NCBI GenBank assembly: GCA_052170555.1 | Contig: JBQNAI010000001.1 | Span: 1 to 64,000, forward strand | Direction: 5' to 3' | Length of the DNA stretch: 64,000 nucleotides | Source of the DNA: Scybalousia_A sp052170555 | GTDB lineage: Bacteria; Bacteroidota; Bacteroidia; Bacteroidales; P3 | In this document: positions 17,070 through 25,708 of the stretch, piece after piece | Layout: each line of letters begins with the position of its first letter | Position numbering within the stretch: position 1 is the stretch's first letter | Notes under the pieces: model-generated | What the model saw: only the letters and a program-made list of their open reading frames with translations | What the model was told of the DNA's origin: nothing | Databases searched by the model: none | Position numbers and translations under genes: made by a program

Positions 17070-17115
17070 AAAAATAAAGGGTCAAAAGAAAATTTTCTTT
17101 TGACCCTTTATTTTT
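17070..17115. terminator. 46-nt perfect palindrome after guaD
   Basis: Bases 17070-17092 pair completely with 17093-17115. It lies 7 nt past the guaD stop codon and has T-rich ends on both strands. It separates guaD from the mtnN promoter, so it probably ends the purN-guaD transcript. Confidence 0.75.
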
Positions 17116-17121
17116 GTAGCA

Positions 17122-17589
17122 TTAATATTTAATTTTGTCTTTCGTATTGTTCCACATTTTAAAGGGTTCTTTGCCCTTAGTCTTCAAGAATTGTTCGGCT
17201 TTAATGCTTCTCTCGGATTTGTTAAGAGTTATCTCATGATATATGTAGGAATCATCAAAACCTCCGAAAGAGGCATCGTGTTGATCAGCTGAGTAATAAA
17301 TCTTATTAATTTTTGCCCAATATATAGCACTTAGACACATTGGACACGGTTCGCAAGAAGAGTAGATCTCGCACCCCTCAAGGCAAAAGTTTTTCAATAC
17401 TTTACAGGCTTTTCGGATAGCATTGATTTCTGCATGTGCAGTAGGATCTTTGGATGAGGTAACAGAGTTTGTTCCTGTTGCTATAATATTACCATCTTTT
17501 ACGATAACTGCTCCGAAAGGCCCACCGATTGAATTTTTAACGTTCTCTTTGGCAAGTTCAATGGCTTTTATTAAAAAATCTTTATTCAT
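17122..17589 (-). CDS. guaD: Guanine deaminase (cytidine deaminase fold)
   Basis: Zinc-dependent nucleobase deaminase, 155 residues. The zinc motif is complete: His52 and catalytic Glu54 in AHAEINAI, Cys82 and Cys85 in EPCPMC. The C-terminal FDDSYIYHEI stretch resembles the small guanine deaminases (GuaD of Bacillus) rather than TadA tRNA deaminase. It converts guanine to xanthine in purine salvage. It follows purN by 35 nt on the same strand, giving a small purine operon. Confidence 0.87.
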   Translation of the reverse strand: MNKDFLIKAIELAKENVKNSIGGPFGAVIVKDGNIIATGTNSVTSSKDPTAHAEINAIRKACKVLKNFCLEGCEIYSSCEPCPMCLSAIYWAKINKIYYSADQHDASFGGFDDSYIYHEITLNKSERSIKAEQFLKTKGKEPFKMWNNTKDKIKY

Positions 17590-17624
17590 AAGACTATATT
17601 ATTTTGCTAACGATATTTTATTTA

Positions 17625-18218
17625 TTATTGTGTCACAATATTATTTTCTATTTTTTTGCATATAACTTTTTCTATTATTTGAGGGAAGAAAGTCTTTTCC
17701 AATGTATGTATGCTTTTTGCCAAATCCTCTGGGGTATCGGAAGGCAAGATATTGCATTTTGCTTGAAAGATGATGTCGCCAGAGTCGTACTTTTCATTGA
17801 TGTAATGGATTGTTATGCCACTTTCTTTTTCTTTTGCTTCAATTACAGCATTGTGTACATGACATCCGTACATACCTTTGCCACCATAATTGGGCAATAA
17901 TGCGGGGTGAATATTTATTATCCTATGATCATAAAACTTTAATAAATTTTGGGGGACTAACCACAAAAACCCTGCTAGTATTATATAATCAATATTCCGT
18001 TCTTTCATTAATTCAAGGACTTTATCGGTGCAGTAAAAGTCTTTTCTATCAAAATAAAAACAATCTATTCCTAAATTTCTTGCCCTTTCTATCACATAAA
18101 TACCTTTTTTGTTGACCACTATACAATCTACTTTTATTTCGTTGTGCCCATTAAAATATTCACTTATTTGTTGTACGTTGGTACCGTTGCCAGATGCAAA
18201 TAAAGCAAGTTTTTTCAT
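17625..18218 (-). CDS. purN: Phosphoribosylglycinamide formyltransferase
   Basis: Third step of de novo purine synthesis: transfers formyl from 10-formyl-THF to GAR. A 197-residue protein with N-terminal LFASGNGTNVQ, the IINIHPALLP motif carrying catalytic Asn and His, and YDSGDIIFQ with the catalytic Asp. It is divergent from acpP; this purN / acpP-fabF-rnc arrangement is common in Bacteroidales. No clear promoter box was found for it. Confidence 0.95.
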   Translation of the reverse strand: MKKLALFASGNGTNVQQISEYFNGHNEIKVDCIVVNKKGIYVIERARNLGIDCFYFDRKDFYCTDKVLELMKERNIDYIILAGFLWLVPQNLLKFYDHRIINIHPALLPNYGGKGMYGCHVHNAVIEAKEKESGITIHYINEKYDSGDIIFQAKCNILPSDTPEDLAKSIHTLEKTFFPQIIEKVICKKIENNIVTQ

Positions 18219-18397
18219 ATATTTATGAGTATGTTTTTCTTTGATAACTCAAAAAAGATGAAAAAATTTTAAAAAATTCAAAAAAATGAAGAAATTTTGT
18301 CAAATCACTATTTTTCTAAAATGCTGATTATTAATAATAATGTTTGATTGCCTGTCGTTTTTCGTTGTTTTTTGTTATCTAATTGAAAAAAAAATCG

Positions 18398-18405
18398 GAA
18401 TTTTG
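18398..18405 (+). promoter_or_regulatory. Probable -7 box of acpP-fabF-rnc
   Basis: GAATTTTG, one base off TAnnTTTG, 38 bases before acpP. The -33 box is uncertain. Confidence 0.4.
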
Positions 18406-18442
18406 CAAGCCTAATTTTTAACTAATTAAAAAATTTAAAATT

Positions 18443-18679
18443 ATGTCAGAAATTGCAAACAAAGTAATAACTATCGTTGTTGATAAGTTAGGAGTTGAAG
18501 AAAGTCAGGTTACACCGGAGGCTAATTTTACAAGTGATTTGGGAGCAGACTCTTTGGATACAGTAGAGTTGATTATGGAACTTGAGAAAGAATTCAATAT
18601 TTCAATTCCTGATGACGATGCTCAGAAGATTGCAACTGTGGGTGATGCCATTGCTTACATAGAAAAGGCAACAAAATAA
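18443..18679 (+). CDS. acpP: Acyl carrier protein
   Basis: Carries growing fatty acyl chains on a phosphopantetheine arm attached at Ser37 in the GADSLDTVE motif. The 78-residue acidic four-helix protein is of normal length. It is followed 21 nt later by fabF. Its acyl chains also serve LpxD, encoded at 61.7 kb. Confidence 0.97.
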   Translation: MSEIANKVITIVVDKLGVEESQVTPEANFTSDLGADSLDTVELIMELEKEFNISIPDDDAQKIATVGDAIAYIEKATK

Positions 18680-18700
18680 TTAATTCCATCAAGATTCATC

Positions 18701-19948
18701 ATGGAAATGAAGCGTGTTGTAATCACTGGTTTAGGTGCTCTTACACCAATAGGCAATAATGTCAATGAATATTGGCAGGGATTGGTTAATGGTGTAAGTG
18801 GTGCTGCACCTATTACGCATTTTGACGCAACTCAGGCAAAGACTACATTTGCTTGCGAGGTTAAAAACTTTGACAGTGGAGCGTATTTCGACAGAAAGGA
18901 GATTAGAAAATATGATAAATTTTCTCAATATGGAATAGTAGCTGTAGATCAAGCTGTGCAGGACAGTGGATTGGATATTGAGAGAATAGATAAGGACTAT
19001 GCTGGTGTCATATGGGCATCAGGTATAGGTGGTATTCAGACTTTTGAAGAAGAAATCACTGATTATGTTCATGGAGATGGAACTCTGCGTTTTTCTCCGT
19101 TCTTTATACCTAAGATGATTGCGGATATTTGTGCGGGACACATATCTATGAAGTATGGGTTGCGTGGACCCAACTTTTGTACGGTGAGTGCCTGTGCTTC
19201 TTCTGCACATGCCTTGGCTGAAGCATTTATGTATATTCGTTTGGGCAAAGCAAAGATTATGGTCTCAGGAGGTAGTGAAGCTGCTATAACGCATGCTGGA
19301 CTTGGAGGCTTTTCCTCCATGAAAGCGATCAGTCAAAGGAATGATGATCCTAAGACAGCATCTCGTCCGTTTGACAAAGATAGAGATGGATTCGTACTGG
19401 GAGAAGGTGCAGGGGCATTGGTATTGGAGGAATACGAATGTGCCAAATCTAGGGGTGCAAGAATTTATGCAGAACTATCGGGTACTGGCTGTACTGCCGA
19501 TGCTTATCACATGACAGCACCACATCCGGAAGGTTTGGGTGCTATGCGTGCAATGAAATTAGCAATTGAAGAGGCAGGATTGCATCTTCAAGATATTGAA
19601 CATATCAATACTCACGGTACGTCTACACCTTTGGGCGATATTGCCGAAATTAATGCTATTGCCAAATTGTTTGGAGAGAATGCTAAGAATATTAATATCA
19701 ATAGTACAAAATCCATGACAGGTCATTTATTGGGAGCAGCTGGTGCAATTGAAGCGGTGGCAACAGTTTTAGCTATTTATAATGGTCTTGTTCCTCCTAC
19801 AATTAATCACTTTACAGATGATGAGAATCTTCCTGCTCTTAATTACACATTTAATGAAGCTCAAAAAAGAGAAATTAAAGCTGCTTTGAGTAACACCTTT
19901 GGTTTTGGGGGACACAATGCATCTTTAGTTTTCAAAAAGGTAGATTAA
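18701..19948 (+). CDS. fabF: 3-oxoacyl-ACP synthase II
   Basis: Condensing enzyme of type II fatty acid elongation. 415 residues with the thiolase fold and complete triad: Cys165 (TVSACASSAH), His305 (NTHGTSTPLGD) and His342 (MTGHLLGAAGA). Located between acpP and rnc, 4 nt before the rnc start codon. Confidence 0.97.
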   Translation: MEMKRVVITGLGALTPIGNNVNEYWQGLVNGVSGAAPITHFDATQAKTTFACEVKNFDSGAYFDRKEIRKYDKFSQYGIVAVDQAVQDSGLDIERIDKDYAGVIWASGIGGIQTFEEEITDYVHGDGTLRFSPFFIPKMIADICAGHISMKYGLRGPNFCTVSACASSAHALAEAFMYIRLGKAKIMVSGGSEAAITHAGLGGFSSMKAISQRNDDPKTASRPFDKDRDGFVLGEGAGALVLEEYECAKSRGARIYAELSGTGCTADAYHMTAPHPEGLGAMRAMKLAIEEAGLHLQDIEHINTHGTSTPLGDIAEINAIAKLFGENAKNININSTKSMTGHLLGAAGAIEAVATVLAIYNGLVPPTINHFTDDENLPALNYTFNEAQKREIKAALSNTFGFGGHNASLVFKKVD

Positions 19949-19952
19949 TAGT

Positions 19953-20693
19953 ATGGTTTTGTTTTTTAAAAATGCAAAAACAGAACAAGACAAAGAATTA
20001 TTGAAGTTTCTAAAGAATATTCTTGGGTTTAAACCCAGGAATATTCTCCTTTATAAGATTGCTCTAATACACAAATCTAAATCTCATAGAGATAACAAGG
20101 GGAATAAGATAAATAATGAGAGGTTAGAGTATCTTGGTGATACTGTTCTAAGTACTATTATAGGAGATTACTTATTCAAAAAATATCCTCACCAAGGTGA
20201 AGGTTTCTTGACAGAGATGCGATCGAAGATAGTTAGTCGTAGCTCTTTGAATTCTTTATCAAAAAAAATCGGATTGGCAAAGTTAATAGAATATACACAT
20301 GGTAAAACTGGTAGTTTTGTATCTATGACTGGAGATGCGTTTGAAGCTTTGACTGGAGCTATATATTTAGATAGAGGATATGATTTTACGTATAAAATTT
20401 TGATAAATCGTATCTTCACATCCTATATTAATGTGAGTGATATGGAAAAGAAAGAATGGAACTATAAAAGTAAGATTATTGATTGGGGACAAAAAACCAA
20501 GCATAAAATTTCGTATCAAGTTGTGGATGTAATAGAACAAGATAAGCGCAAACAGTATAAAGTACAGGTTTTTATTGATCTATTCCCACAGGAGACCGCG
20601 ATAGATTTTTCTATTAAAGCATCGGAGCAACTTGCAAGTGAAAAAACTTATAAGCGACTACAAAATAATGGTTTTATAGATAAAGAAAATTAA
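19953..20693 (+). CDS. rnc: Ribonuclease III
   Basis: Cuts double-stranded RNA, for example rRNA precursors and structured mRNAs. The 246-residue protein has the RNase III signature NERLEYLGDTVL with catalytic Glu59 and Asp63, and a second site GDAFEALTGAIYLD with Asp128 and Glu131. The dsRNA-binding domain is at ~165-240 (YKSKIIDWGQK to SEKTYKRL). Last gene of the acpP operon. The long hairpins at gene ends in this window are plausible substrates; that is inference. Confidence 0.95.
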   Translation: MVLFFKNAKTEQDKELLKFLKNILGFKPRNILLYKIALIHKSKSHRDNKGNKINNERLEYLGDTVLSTIIGDYLFKKYPHQGEGFLTEMRSKIVSRSSLNSLSKKIGLAKLIEYTHGKTGSFVSMTGDAFEALTGAIYLDRGYDFTYKILINRIFTSYINVSDMEKKEWNYKSKIIDWGQKTKHKISYQVVDVIEQDKRKQYKVQVFIDLFPQETAIDFSIKASEQLASEKTYKRLQNNGFIDKEN

Positions 20694-20739
20694 TAACCTA
20701 AGATTATTTTTAGTTTACGCTATTAGTTGTTAGATTATA

Positions 20740-20945
20740 TGACTAATACGACTACGCTGGATTTTTACCATACTACCCTTTCCTTTATAGTTTGTTGAGT
20801 AGTTCTTGTCAATGTTTCTTGAGTAGTAGAATATTCATCGGAATTCTCATCATTATCTTAACTATGGGTTTCTCTGTTCTCCTTGAAGTCAATATCTTTG
20901 GTCAATATAAGTCTTGTCTAAGTCTTTTATAGGTTTAGAATTTTG
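20740..20945 (-). pseudogene. Remnant of a minus-strand gene
   Basis: On the minus strand one frame reads TKDIDFKENRETHS, stop, DNDENSDEYSTTQETLTRT..., KERVVW, stop, KSSVVVLVI. The composition is clearly protein-like (charged and Ser/Thr-rich, then hydrophobic) but stops break it every 10-30 codons and no start remains. The family was not recognised. It may belong to the same lost locus as the remnant at 21.4-22.6 kb. Confidence 0.5.
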
Positions 20946-21389
20946 TTTCTAATCTTTAGAACCTAGATAAATTACAGTATAGACATTATTATTAAATAAT
21001 AATAAGCACGATTTGGATTATATTATTCCCCTTTCGTAACTCAAAAGAGTGCCCCCCCTATTAGGTTATAGCCTTTTTTATTCAAAATTATCTTTTCTTT
21101 TATTAGCTAAACTTTTCAAAATTTTAATTTATTTGAGAGTTTTAGTGAAAATGTCTAAAACAACGTCAATTACTTATGCAGGTGTATTAACCTTATACAC
21201 TAATAATATTCATAGGCATAACTATAATAGTATTCTAGTGTGTAACTTTCCTGTGCAATGGCAAGATTAAAGATATATAGTTAAATTAAGGCTGAGGTTT
21301 ATTTGCTGATTGCATCCCATTTTCTAACCCATAAATTTTTGTATATGTCTTATTTTACATAAGATACGTTTTTTTATATAATAAATAAG
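20946..21389. other. Non-coding stretch in decayed region
   Basis: No convincing gene. A 73-codon plus-strand frame from 21049 starts at a GTG in a C7 tract (21052-21058) and has no domain or composition support. A short minus-strand piece reading NGIVNIELDDNVSKL lies at the right edge and belongs to the remnant upstream. Confidence 0.5.
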
Positions 21390-22573
21390 AGTTTACTAAC
21401 ATTATCATCTAATTCGATATTTACAATTCCATTATTTGAAATATATCCTTAATATTATTTGCAATGTTAGAGCCATTGAAATAGGAGGAATAAATGCTTG
21501 TTAGGGTGTTAAAACTATAATATTATCTTTCTTTAGATAAGGTTTTGCCTTTTAAACATGATAACTTGTAGTTACCGTCTTTATTCTTATGAAAAATAAT
21601 GCTCCACCTGAAAAATATTGTACATGTATATAGTCATCAAATTTTTTTGTCTTATCGCCATTTTCATTAATAATGAATTGTTTCTTTGAGTAAGATAATT
21701 TCTATTTTCCAAGGATGAACGTCTTTGTATTTTGCACAAATAACAGTTTCGTTGTTCATATTATTAAGACCATACTTACATCTTCATTTTGGTAAATATA
21801 CCTGTTATCATTATAATATATTAAATTTTTAATTTTTGGAGAGAATTTCTTTGTTATTTTCCTATTTTTATCCAGAAGAACATAGTGATTCTTATCATTT
21901 CATGCATCTATAATAATAATGATTATCACGATAATTAGGAAAAATTTCTATATTTTCTTTTAGTTTTTGATTTCCTTGCTTGACTTGTTTATGACAATAC
22001 TGCCAATTTTTACATTGGCGTCATTTTCTTTTTTATCCACAACTGCCAATCCTTTATAGAGAGTAGTTATAAGGTTATTACATTTTGGTTTAATAATAAC
22101 TTTTCTAATGTATTAATCTGACTAAATCTACTTTCTGATGTCTTTTGCACGTTAAGTTGTCAGGGAAGAAAGAAGGCTACTTCTACAATTTCTTTATTGT
22201 TTAGTGCGTTAAAAGTAAATTTCTCTTGACAATTGATATTTGTAAATTTTATTTGCTCGTCTCATTATAATAATTGGCATAATTTCTTTATTCATTATAC
22301 TAGCTCCTTTCAAATCTTCATAATTTATATAGCTTTTAGTTCTTTCTGGGCTGGGATAAACGGTAATACCTTTTTTGTGTTTAACGGTAAAAATATCATT
22401 CATTGTTAATGATATTCAATTTCTAAATCTTTACTTTATTTTCTACAAGAAGTAGTTGCATACATTACTATACCAATTGCAATTAAAAATAAAAACAATC
22501 TTCCTCCTCTTATTTTGTTTTTTCTTTTCCCTTTTGTGACATCAAAAAAGGAGGATATTCCTTATATATCCAT
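21390..22573 (-). pseudogene. Decayed lipoprotein gene, WG-repeat-like
   Basis: Reading the minus strand from an ATG at 22573 gives MDI, stop, then GISSFFDVTKGKRKNKIRGG, a hydrophobic segment and a lipobox-like ATTSC. Further pieces follow in shifting frames: an intact 64-codon frame (22403-22209); KGLAVVDKKENDANVKIGS (near 22060); KNHYVLLDKNRKITKKFSP (near 21890); FIINENGDKTKKFDDYIHV; and NGIVNIELDDNVSKLL. The recurring pattern of a 'vvDkkgn / llDknrk / NenGdk' turn and short strands resembles WG/KWG-type beta repeats. At least five frameshifts or stops are needed to join it, so it is not functional. Original length ~390 residues. Confidence 0.7.
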
Positions 22574-22721
22574 TTTGTTATTAATAAAAGAGAAAGCGTG
22601 ATATCACGTCTTGAAAGATTCTAACATATGTATTATGTCAGAAGCTTCTAAGAAATTAACCTTGTGAAAAGATATAATTATAGTAGTTTATATAGAAATA
22701 AGCAGAAAACTATATATTAAT

Positions 22722-22729
22722 TAATTTTG
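22722..22729 (+). promoter_or_regulatory. -7 box just before a small ORF
   Basis: TAATTTTG ending 6 nt before the ATG at 22736. If active, transcription would start at or next to the ATG, giving a leaderless message. Confidence 0.3.
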
Positions 22730-22735
22730 TTCGTA

Positions 22736-22930
22736 ATGATTTTAGGCATTTCTAATAACAAAACTTCAAACAAATATTTTTATATGTCAAACAATAATGT
22801 TCCTATAGAGGTCCTTTATTACCCTATAAATGGGTGCAAGGATACAAAAAAGATCTTAATCATGGGGAAATTCAATAATATTCCCTTCTTTCTTGCTGGT
22901 GACCTTATTAATCTAAATAGTAGTATATAA
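22736..22930 (+). CDS. Possible 64-residue protein, unknown
   Basis: ATG at 22736 (a TTG at 22727 is also possible). The product has no signal peptide or recognised domain. A stretch VPIEVLYYPINGCKDTKKI then IPFFLAGDLINLN has protein-like composition, so it could be a small gene or the end of a lost larger one. It sits inside a region full of gene remnants, which lowers confidence. Confidence 0.3.
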   Translation: MILGISNNKTSNKYFYMSNNNVPIEVLYYPINGCKDTKKILIMGKFNNIPFFLAGDLINLNSSI

Positions 22931-23014
22931 TTTTAACTCTCTTTATAAATCTTATCGTACCAAACATAATTTTCTGTCAATTCTACAATTGGTATTCCTT
23001 TATGAAGATAAATT

Positions 23015-23047
23015 TTTGCAGAGATATGAATTTTCTTTGTAATTTTG
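23015..23047 (+). promoter_or_regulatory. Promoter for lipA
   Basis: TTTG 23015-23018, 21-base spacer, TAATTTTG 23040-23047; about 28 bases before the start codon. Confidence 0.7.
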
Positions 23048-23075
23048 CAAAACAAAAAAAGAAAATAATCAGTTT

Positions 23076-23942
23076 ATGACAATATTACGTAAACCGGATT
23101 GGTTAAAAATATCTTTAGAGACGGGAGAACGCTACACTGAGGTGAAGAAAGTTGTAGAGATGAACAAATTGCATACAATATGTTCATCAGGTCATTGTCC
23201 TAATGCTTCAAAGTGCTGGGGTATTGGAACCGCTACGTTTATGATTGCAGGAGATATTTGTACTCGTTCTTGCAAGTTCTGTGCAACCAGAACAGGGCGT
23301 CCTCAACCTTTGGATACAAATGAACCGTTACAGGTAGCACAAAGTATAAAATTGATGAAGTTGAAACATTGTGTAATAACTTCGGTAGATAGGGACGATT
23401 TGAAAGATAAGGGGGCAGAACATTGGTGTAGAACAATAGAAGCTATAAAGAAAGAGAATCCGAATACGACAATAGAGATATTGACTCCTGATTTTGATGG
23501 ATATGATGAGTTGTTAGATATAGTATTATCAGCACAACCTAATGTATTTTCACATAATATGGAGACGGTAAGACGTTTAAGTGATACTACTCGTTCACGT
23601 GCCAAATACGATGTTAGTTTGCATGTGTTAAAATATGCATCTGATAAAGGATTTATTACAAAGACGGGAATAATGGTTGGTTTGGGAGAAAAGGAGGAAG
23701 AGGTTGAACAAATAATGCGAGATGTAAGAGAGGTTGGTGTGCAATTATTTACGATAGGTCAATACTTACAACCGACGAAGAAGCATTTGGATGTTGTTGA
23801 ATACGTAACTCCTTTACAATTTGCCAAATACAGAGAAATAGGTTTGCAAATGGGATTTCGTAATGTAGAAAGCGGTCCATTGGTACGTTCATCCTATATG
23901 GCGGAAAAAGCTTTTATTGAAGCAGGGTTGAATAAAAAATAA
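23076..23942 (+). CDS. lipA: Lipoyl synthase
   Basis: Radical-SAM enzyme that inserts two sulfurs into octanoyl groups on lipoyl domains. The 288-residue protein has the auxiliary cluster cysteines 36, 41 and 47 (CSSGHCPNASKC), the radical-SAM cysteines 62, 66 and 69 (CTRSCKFC) and the C-terminal RSSY serine ligand. It stands alone; no lipB or lipoyl-dependent dehydrogenase is in the window. Ends at a 25-bp hairpin. Confidence 0.97.
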   Translation: MTILRKPDWLKISLETGERYTEVKKVVEMNKLHTICSSGHCPNASKCWGIGTATFMIAGDICTRSCKFCATRTGRPQPLDTNEPLQVAQSIKLMKLKHCVITSVDRDDLKDKGAEHWCRTIEAIKKENPNTTIEILTPDFDGYDELLDIVLSAQPNVFSHNMETVRRLSDTTRSRAKYDVSLHVLKYASDKGFITKTGIMVGLGEKEEEVEQIMRDVREVGVQLFTIGQYLQPTKKHLDVVEYVTPLQFAKYREIGLQMGFRNVESGPLVRSSYMAEKAFIEAGLNKK

Positions 23943-23968
23943 ACTTTAGAATTAGTTATTTGAACTAC

Positions 23969-24022
23969 TTGCAACTACATTAAAACATAATCATTTCTGA
24001 TTGTGTTTTAATGTAGTTGCAA
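23969..24022. terminator. 25-bp hairpin after lipA
   Basis: Arms 23969-23993 and 23998-24022 pair with one G-U and a 4-nt TTTC loop, 26 nt past the lipA stop codon. First of three palindromes in a row. Confidence 0.7.
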
Positions 24023-24120
24023 GGTCTGTGATAAGTTAAAAGACTTGTATAGAATCGGATAGAAATTCTGTTTAGACGGTTCAAAATTTTATCTTACCTT
24101 AGAATACAGAATTGTTTTTA

Positions 24121-24177
24121 AATATTACCAAATTGCACTCATGTATTGCATGAGTTAATTGTACCTTTGGTAATATT
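24121..24177. repeat. Nested palindrome
   Basis: Outer arms AATATTACCAAA (24121-24132) and its complement (24166-24177) enclose an inner stem ACTCATG (24137-24143) with CATGAGT (24149-24155). Between lipA and the next gene. Function unknown: a folded RNA, a cruciform, or a miniature element remnant. Confidence 0.6.
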
Positions 24178-24247
24178 TATTGAGAATTGTAAAGATTATG
24201 GTGCCTACATAAAAAGAATACATAGTTTTTAATTAAGACTATGTCAT

Positions 24248-24266
24248 AATTAGGTGTAACCTAATT
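24248..24266. repeat. Short palindrome upstream of 24348 gene
   Basis: AATTAGG (24248-24254) pairs with CCTAATT (24260-24266) across a 5-nt loop. It lies 34 bases upstream of a -7 box, so it could be a regulator-binding site. Confidence 0.45.
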
Positions 24267-24299
24267 GATAAAAATGGGGATAAATTACGGAAAAAGTAT

Positions 24300-24307
24300 T
24301 ATCTTTG
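24300..24307 (+). promoter_or_regulatory. -7 box of the envelope operon
   Basis: TATCTTTG, 41 bases before ATG 24348. No -33 box at the usual distance. It should drive the run through uppS and perhaps bamA. Confidence 0.55.
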
Positions 24308-24347
24308 CAGAAATTTTTTTCTTGTGAGATTAAGAAATGTTGATAAT

Positions 24348-24935
24348 ATGCCTAAAGTCAAAAGCGACCCGTTTACCATAATAGGTATAATGGCAGATGA
24401 GCCGTTTTATTTCATTGCTGGGCAGATGCATACAGAGATGGAATTGAAGTTTGTGCGTGTCAATGATTTTGGATTTTATGATAGTGCTAACGAGAAGTTG
24501 TCAAGGAATGCTACTTACTTGTATTTTGACAATGAGAATAGATTGTTGTATTTTTTTATACTGAACGATATCCCCTTTATTAAAAAATTGAAAACTCCCA
24601 ACATGCTCTTATTTGTGTTTGGGAGAGATTGTTTGGGAAAAACTAAAGAACTGACGAAACAAATAAGGCGATTGTTAGGTATTAGATATTGTCAAAAATA
24701 TTATTCTTCACATGATGAAATACAACAGGAAGTAGATGAGGAACAAATGGAGCAATCTCAGGTTGTTCAACTGAATGTATTTGGTCAAACTAATAGTGAT
24801 GTTTATAGGGGGGTGAAAGAAAAAAGAGCAAAGGTTATTAGAAGGTTTAGAATAGACAAAACGGTAATTAAAGACTTTCAAGAGGATTTATTTATCAATT
24901 TGGAAGAATACTTAGACAGTAATGATTGCAATTAG
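24348..24935 (+). CDS. Small acidic/basic protein, possibly IPExxxVDY-like
   Basis: Start chosen at ATG 24348 (MPKVKSDPFTI) because a GTG at 24324 would leave only a ~10-nt leader after the -7 box. 195 residues, cytoplasmic, no signal peptide. The N-terminal half (FTIIGIMADEPFYFIAG, ELKFVRVNDF, LYFFILNDI, LLFVFG) follows the strand order I associate with the small Bacteroidota IPExxxVDY family, which is often near rnc; here rnc lies 3.7 kb upstream. The motif itself is not present, so the assignment is tentative. The C-terminal half is charged and probably helical. It precedes the barrel-protein gene by 14 nt. Confidence 0.7.
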   Translation: MPKVKSDPFTIIGIMADEPFYFIAGQMHTEMELKFVRVNDFGFYDSANEKLSRNATYLYFDNENRLLYFFILNDIPFIKKLKTPNMLLFVFGRDCLGKTKELTKQIRRLLGIRYCQKYYSSHDEIQQEVDEEQMEQSQVVQLNVFGQTNSDVYRGVKEKRAKVIRRFRIDKTVIKDFQEDLFINLEEYLDSNDCN

Positions 24936-24949
24936 GATAGAGAAACAGA

Positions 24950-25699
24950 ATGAAAATAAGAAAAAATATTGTAGGATTATTAATCATGGTTATCGTAGCA
25001 TTATCTTTTGAGAACGTGAAAGCTCAAAGGTATGTTACTGATAACGGATACCCCGTTTTAAACGGTATAGGAATTGGTTTTTTGGTAGGCATAGGACAAT
25101 ATAGAGGTGATTATCACTCTTTTACTAGGGCATTAGAAGATTTGGATTATAAATTTGCTTTTGGGATGAATATAAAATATGATGTGAATAATACGTATGT
25201 TGATGGATCATTTAGCCGTATTTTTGATAAAAGACTATCTTTTACACTGGGAATAAAAAAAATGACGGCATCTTCTAATAAAAATGATTATGGAGAAGTA
25301 ATGAATATGGATATTTTAGAATTTAGCACTACTATTCAGATGAATATTCTAAAATATGAAACAACTAAGAAACTAAATTATGGAGGAGAGCTTTTTACTC
25401 CTTACATTGAAGGAGGTTTTGGATTTGTTGGGACAAATTGCAATAATTCTAAAGATATATCTTTAAAAACAGTAGTACATTTTGCAGATGATAAATATGT
25501 TTGGAGTCCTATTGCCATAGTTGGACTGGGATTTAAATTAAATATATTTAGAGGAATGACTCTTATTTTGAATGGTTCTTATCATTTTTCTTTTAAAGAC
25601 GATTTAGATCATGTAAGTACGATAACAGAAAGGAACGACCAATATTATTATGCGGGTGTTGAAATTTCATTCAATATAGGAGAATTATTTAGTAGGTAA
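24950..25699 (+). CDS. Outer-membrane beta-barrel protein (DUF6089-like)
   Basis: Signal peptide (residues 1-25, ending VKAQ) and alternating strands typical of an 8- to 12-stranded barrel, for example GIGFLVGIGQYRGD, SFTLGIKKM and YYYAGVEISFNIGELF at the C terminus. 249 residues. In Bacteroidales a barrel protein of this type (DUF6089) usually sits directly before uppS and bamA, as here, 9 nt before uppS. Role unknown; the context suggests outer-membrane assembly or lipid transport. Confidence 0.75.
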   Translation: MKIRKNIVGLLIMVIVALSFENVKAQRYVTDNGYPVLNGIGIGFLVGIGQYRGDYHSFTRALEDLDYKFAFGMNIKYDVNNTYVDGSFSRIFDKRLSFTLGIKKMTASSNKNDYGEVMNMDILEFSTTIQMNILKYETTKKLNYGGELFTPYIEGGFGFVGTNCNNSKDISLKTVVHFADDKYVWSPIAIVGLGFKLNIFRGMTLILNGSYHFSFKDDLDHVSTITERNDQYYYAGVEISFNIGELFSR

Positions 25700-25708
25700 T
25701 AGAAGGCT

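Noticed and set aside
20189..20419. Minus-strand ORF inside rnc
   Set aside because: Antisense shadow of RNase III.
21049..21270. 73-codon ORF
   Set aside because: GTG start in a C tract, no domain, in a region of decayed sequence.
22033..22041. DnaA-box-like TTATCCACA
   Set aside because: A single copy inside a decayed gene, where it reads as part of the VVDKKEN stretch; no cluster, so no origin.
22209..22403. 64-codon minus-strand ORF as a gene
   Set aside because: It continues into other frames on both sides with matching composition, so it is a fragment of a decayed gene.
1917..24022. Long inverted repeats as a CRISPR array or insertion sequence ends
   Set aside because: No regular spacing and no shared repeat, and no transposase gene between any pair.
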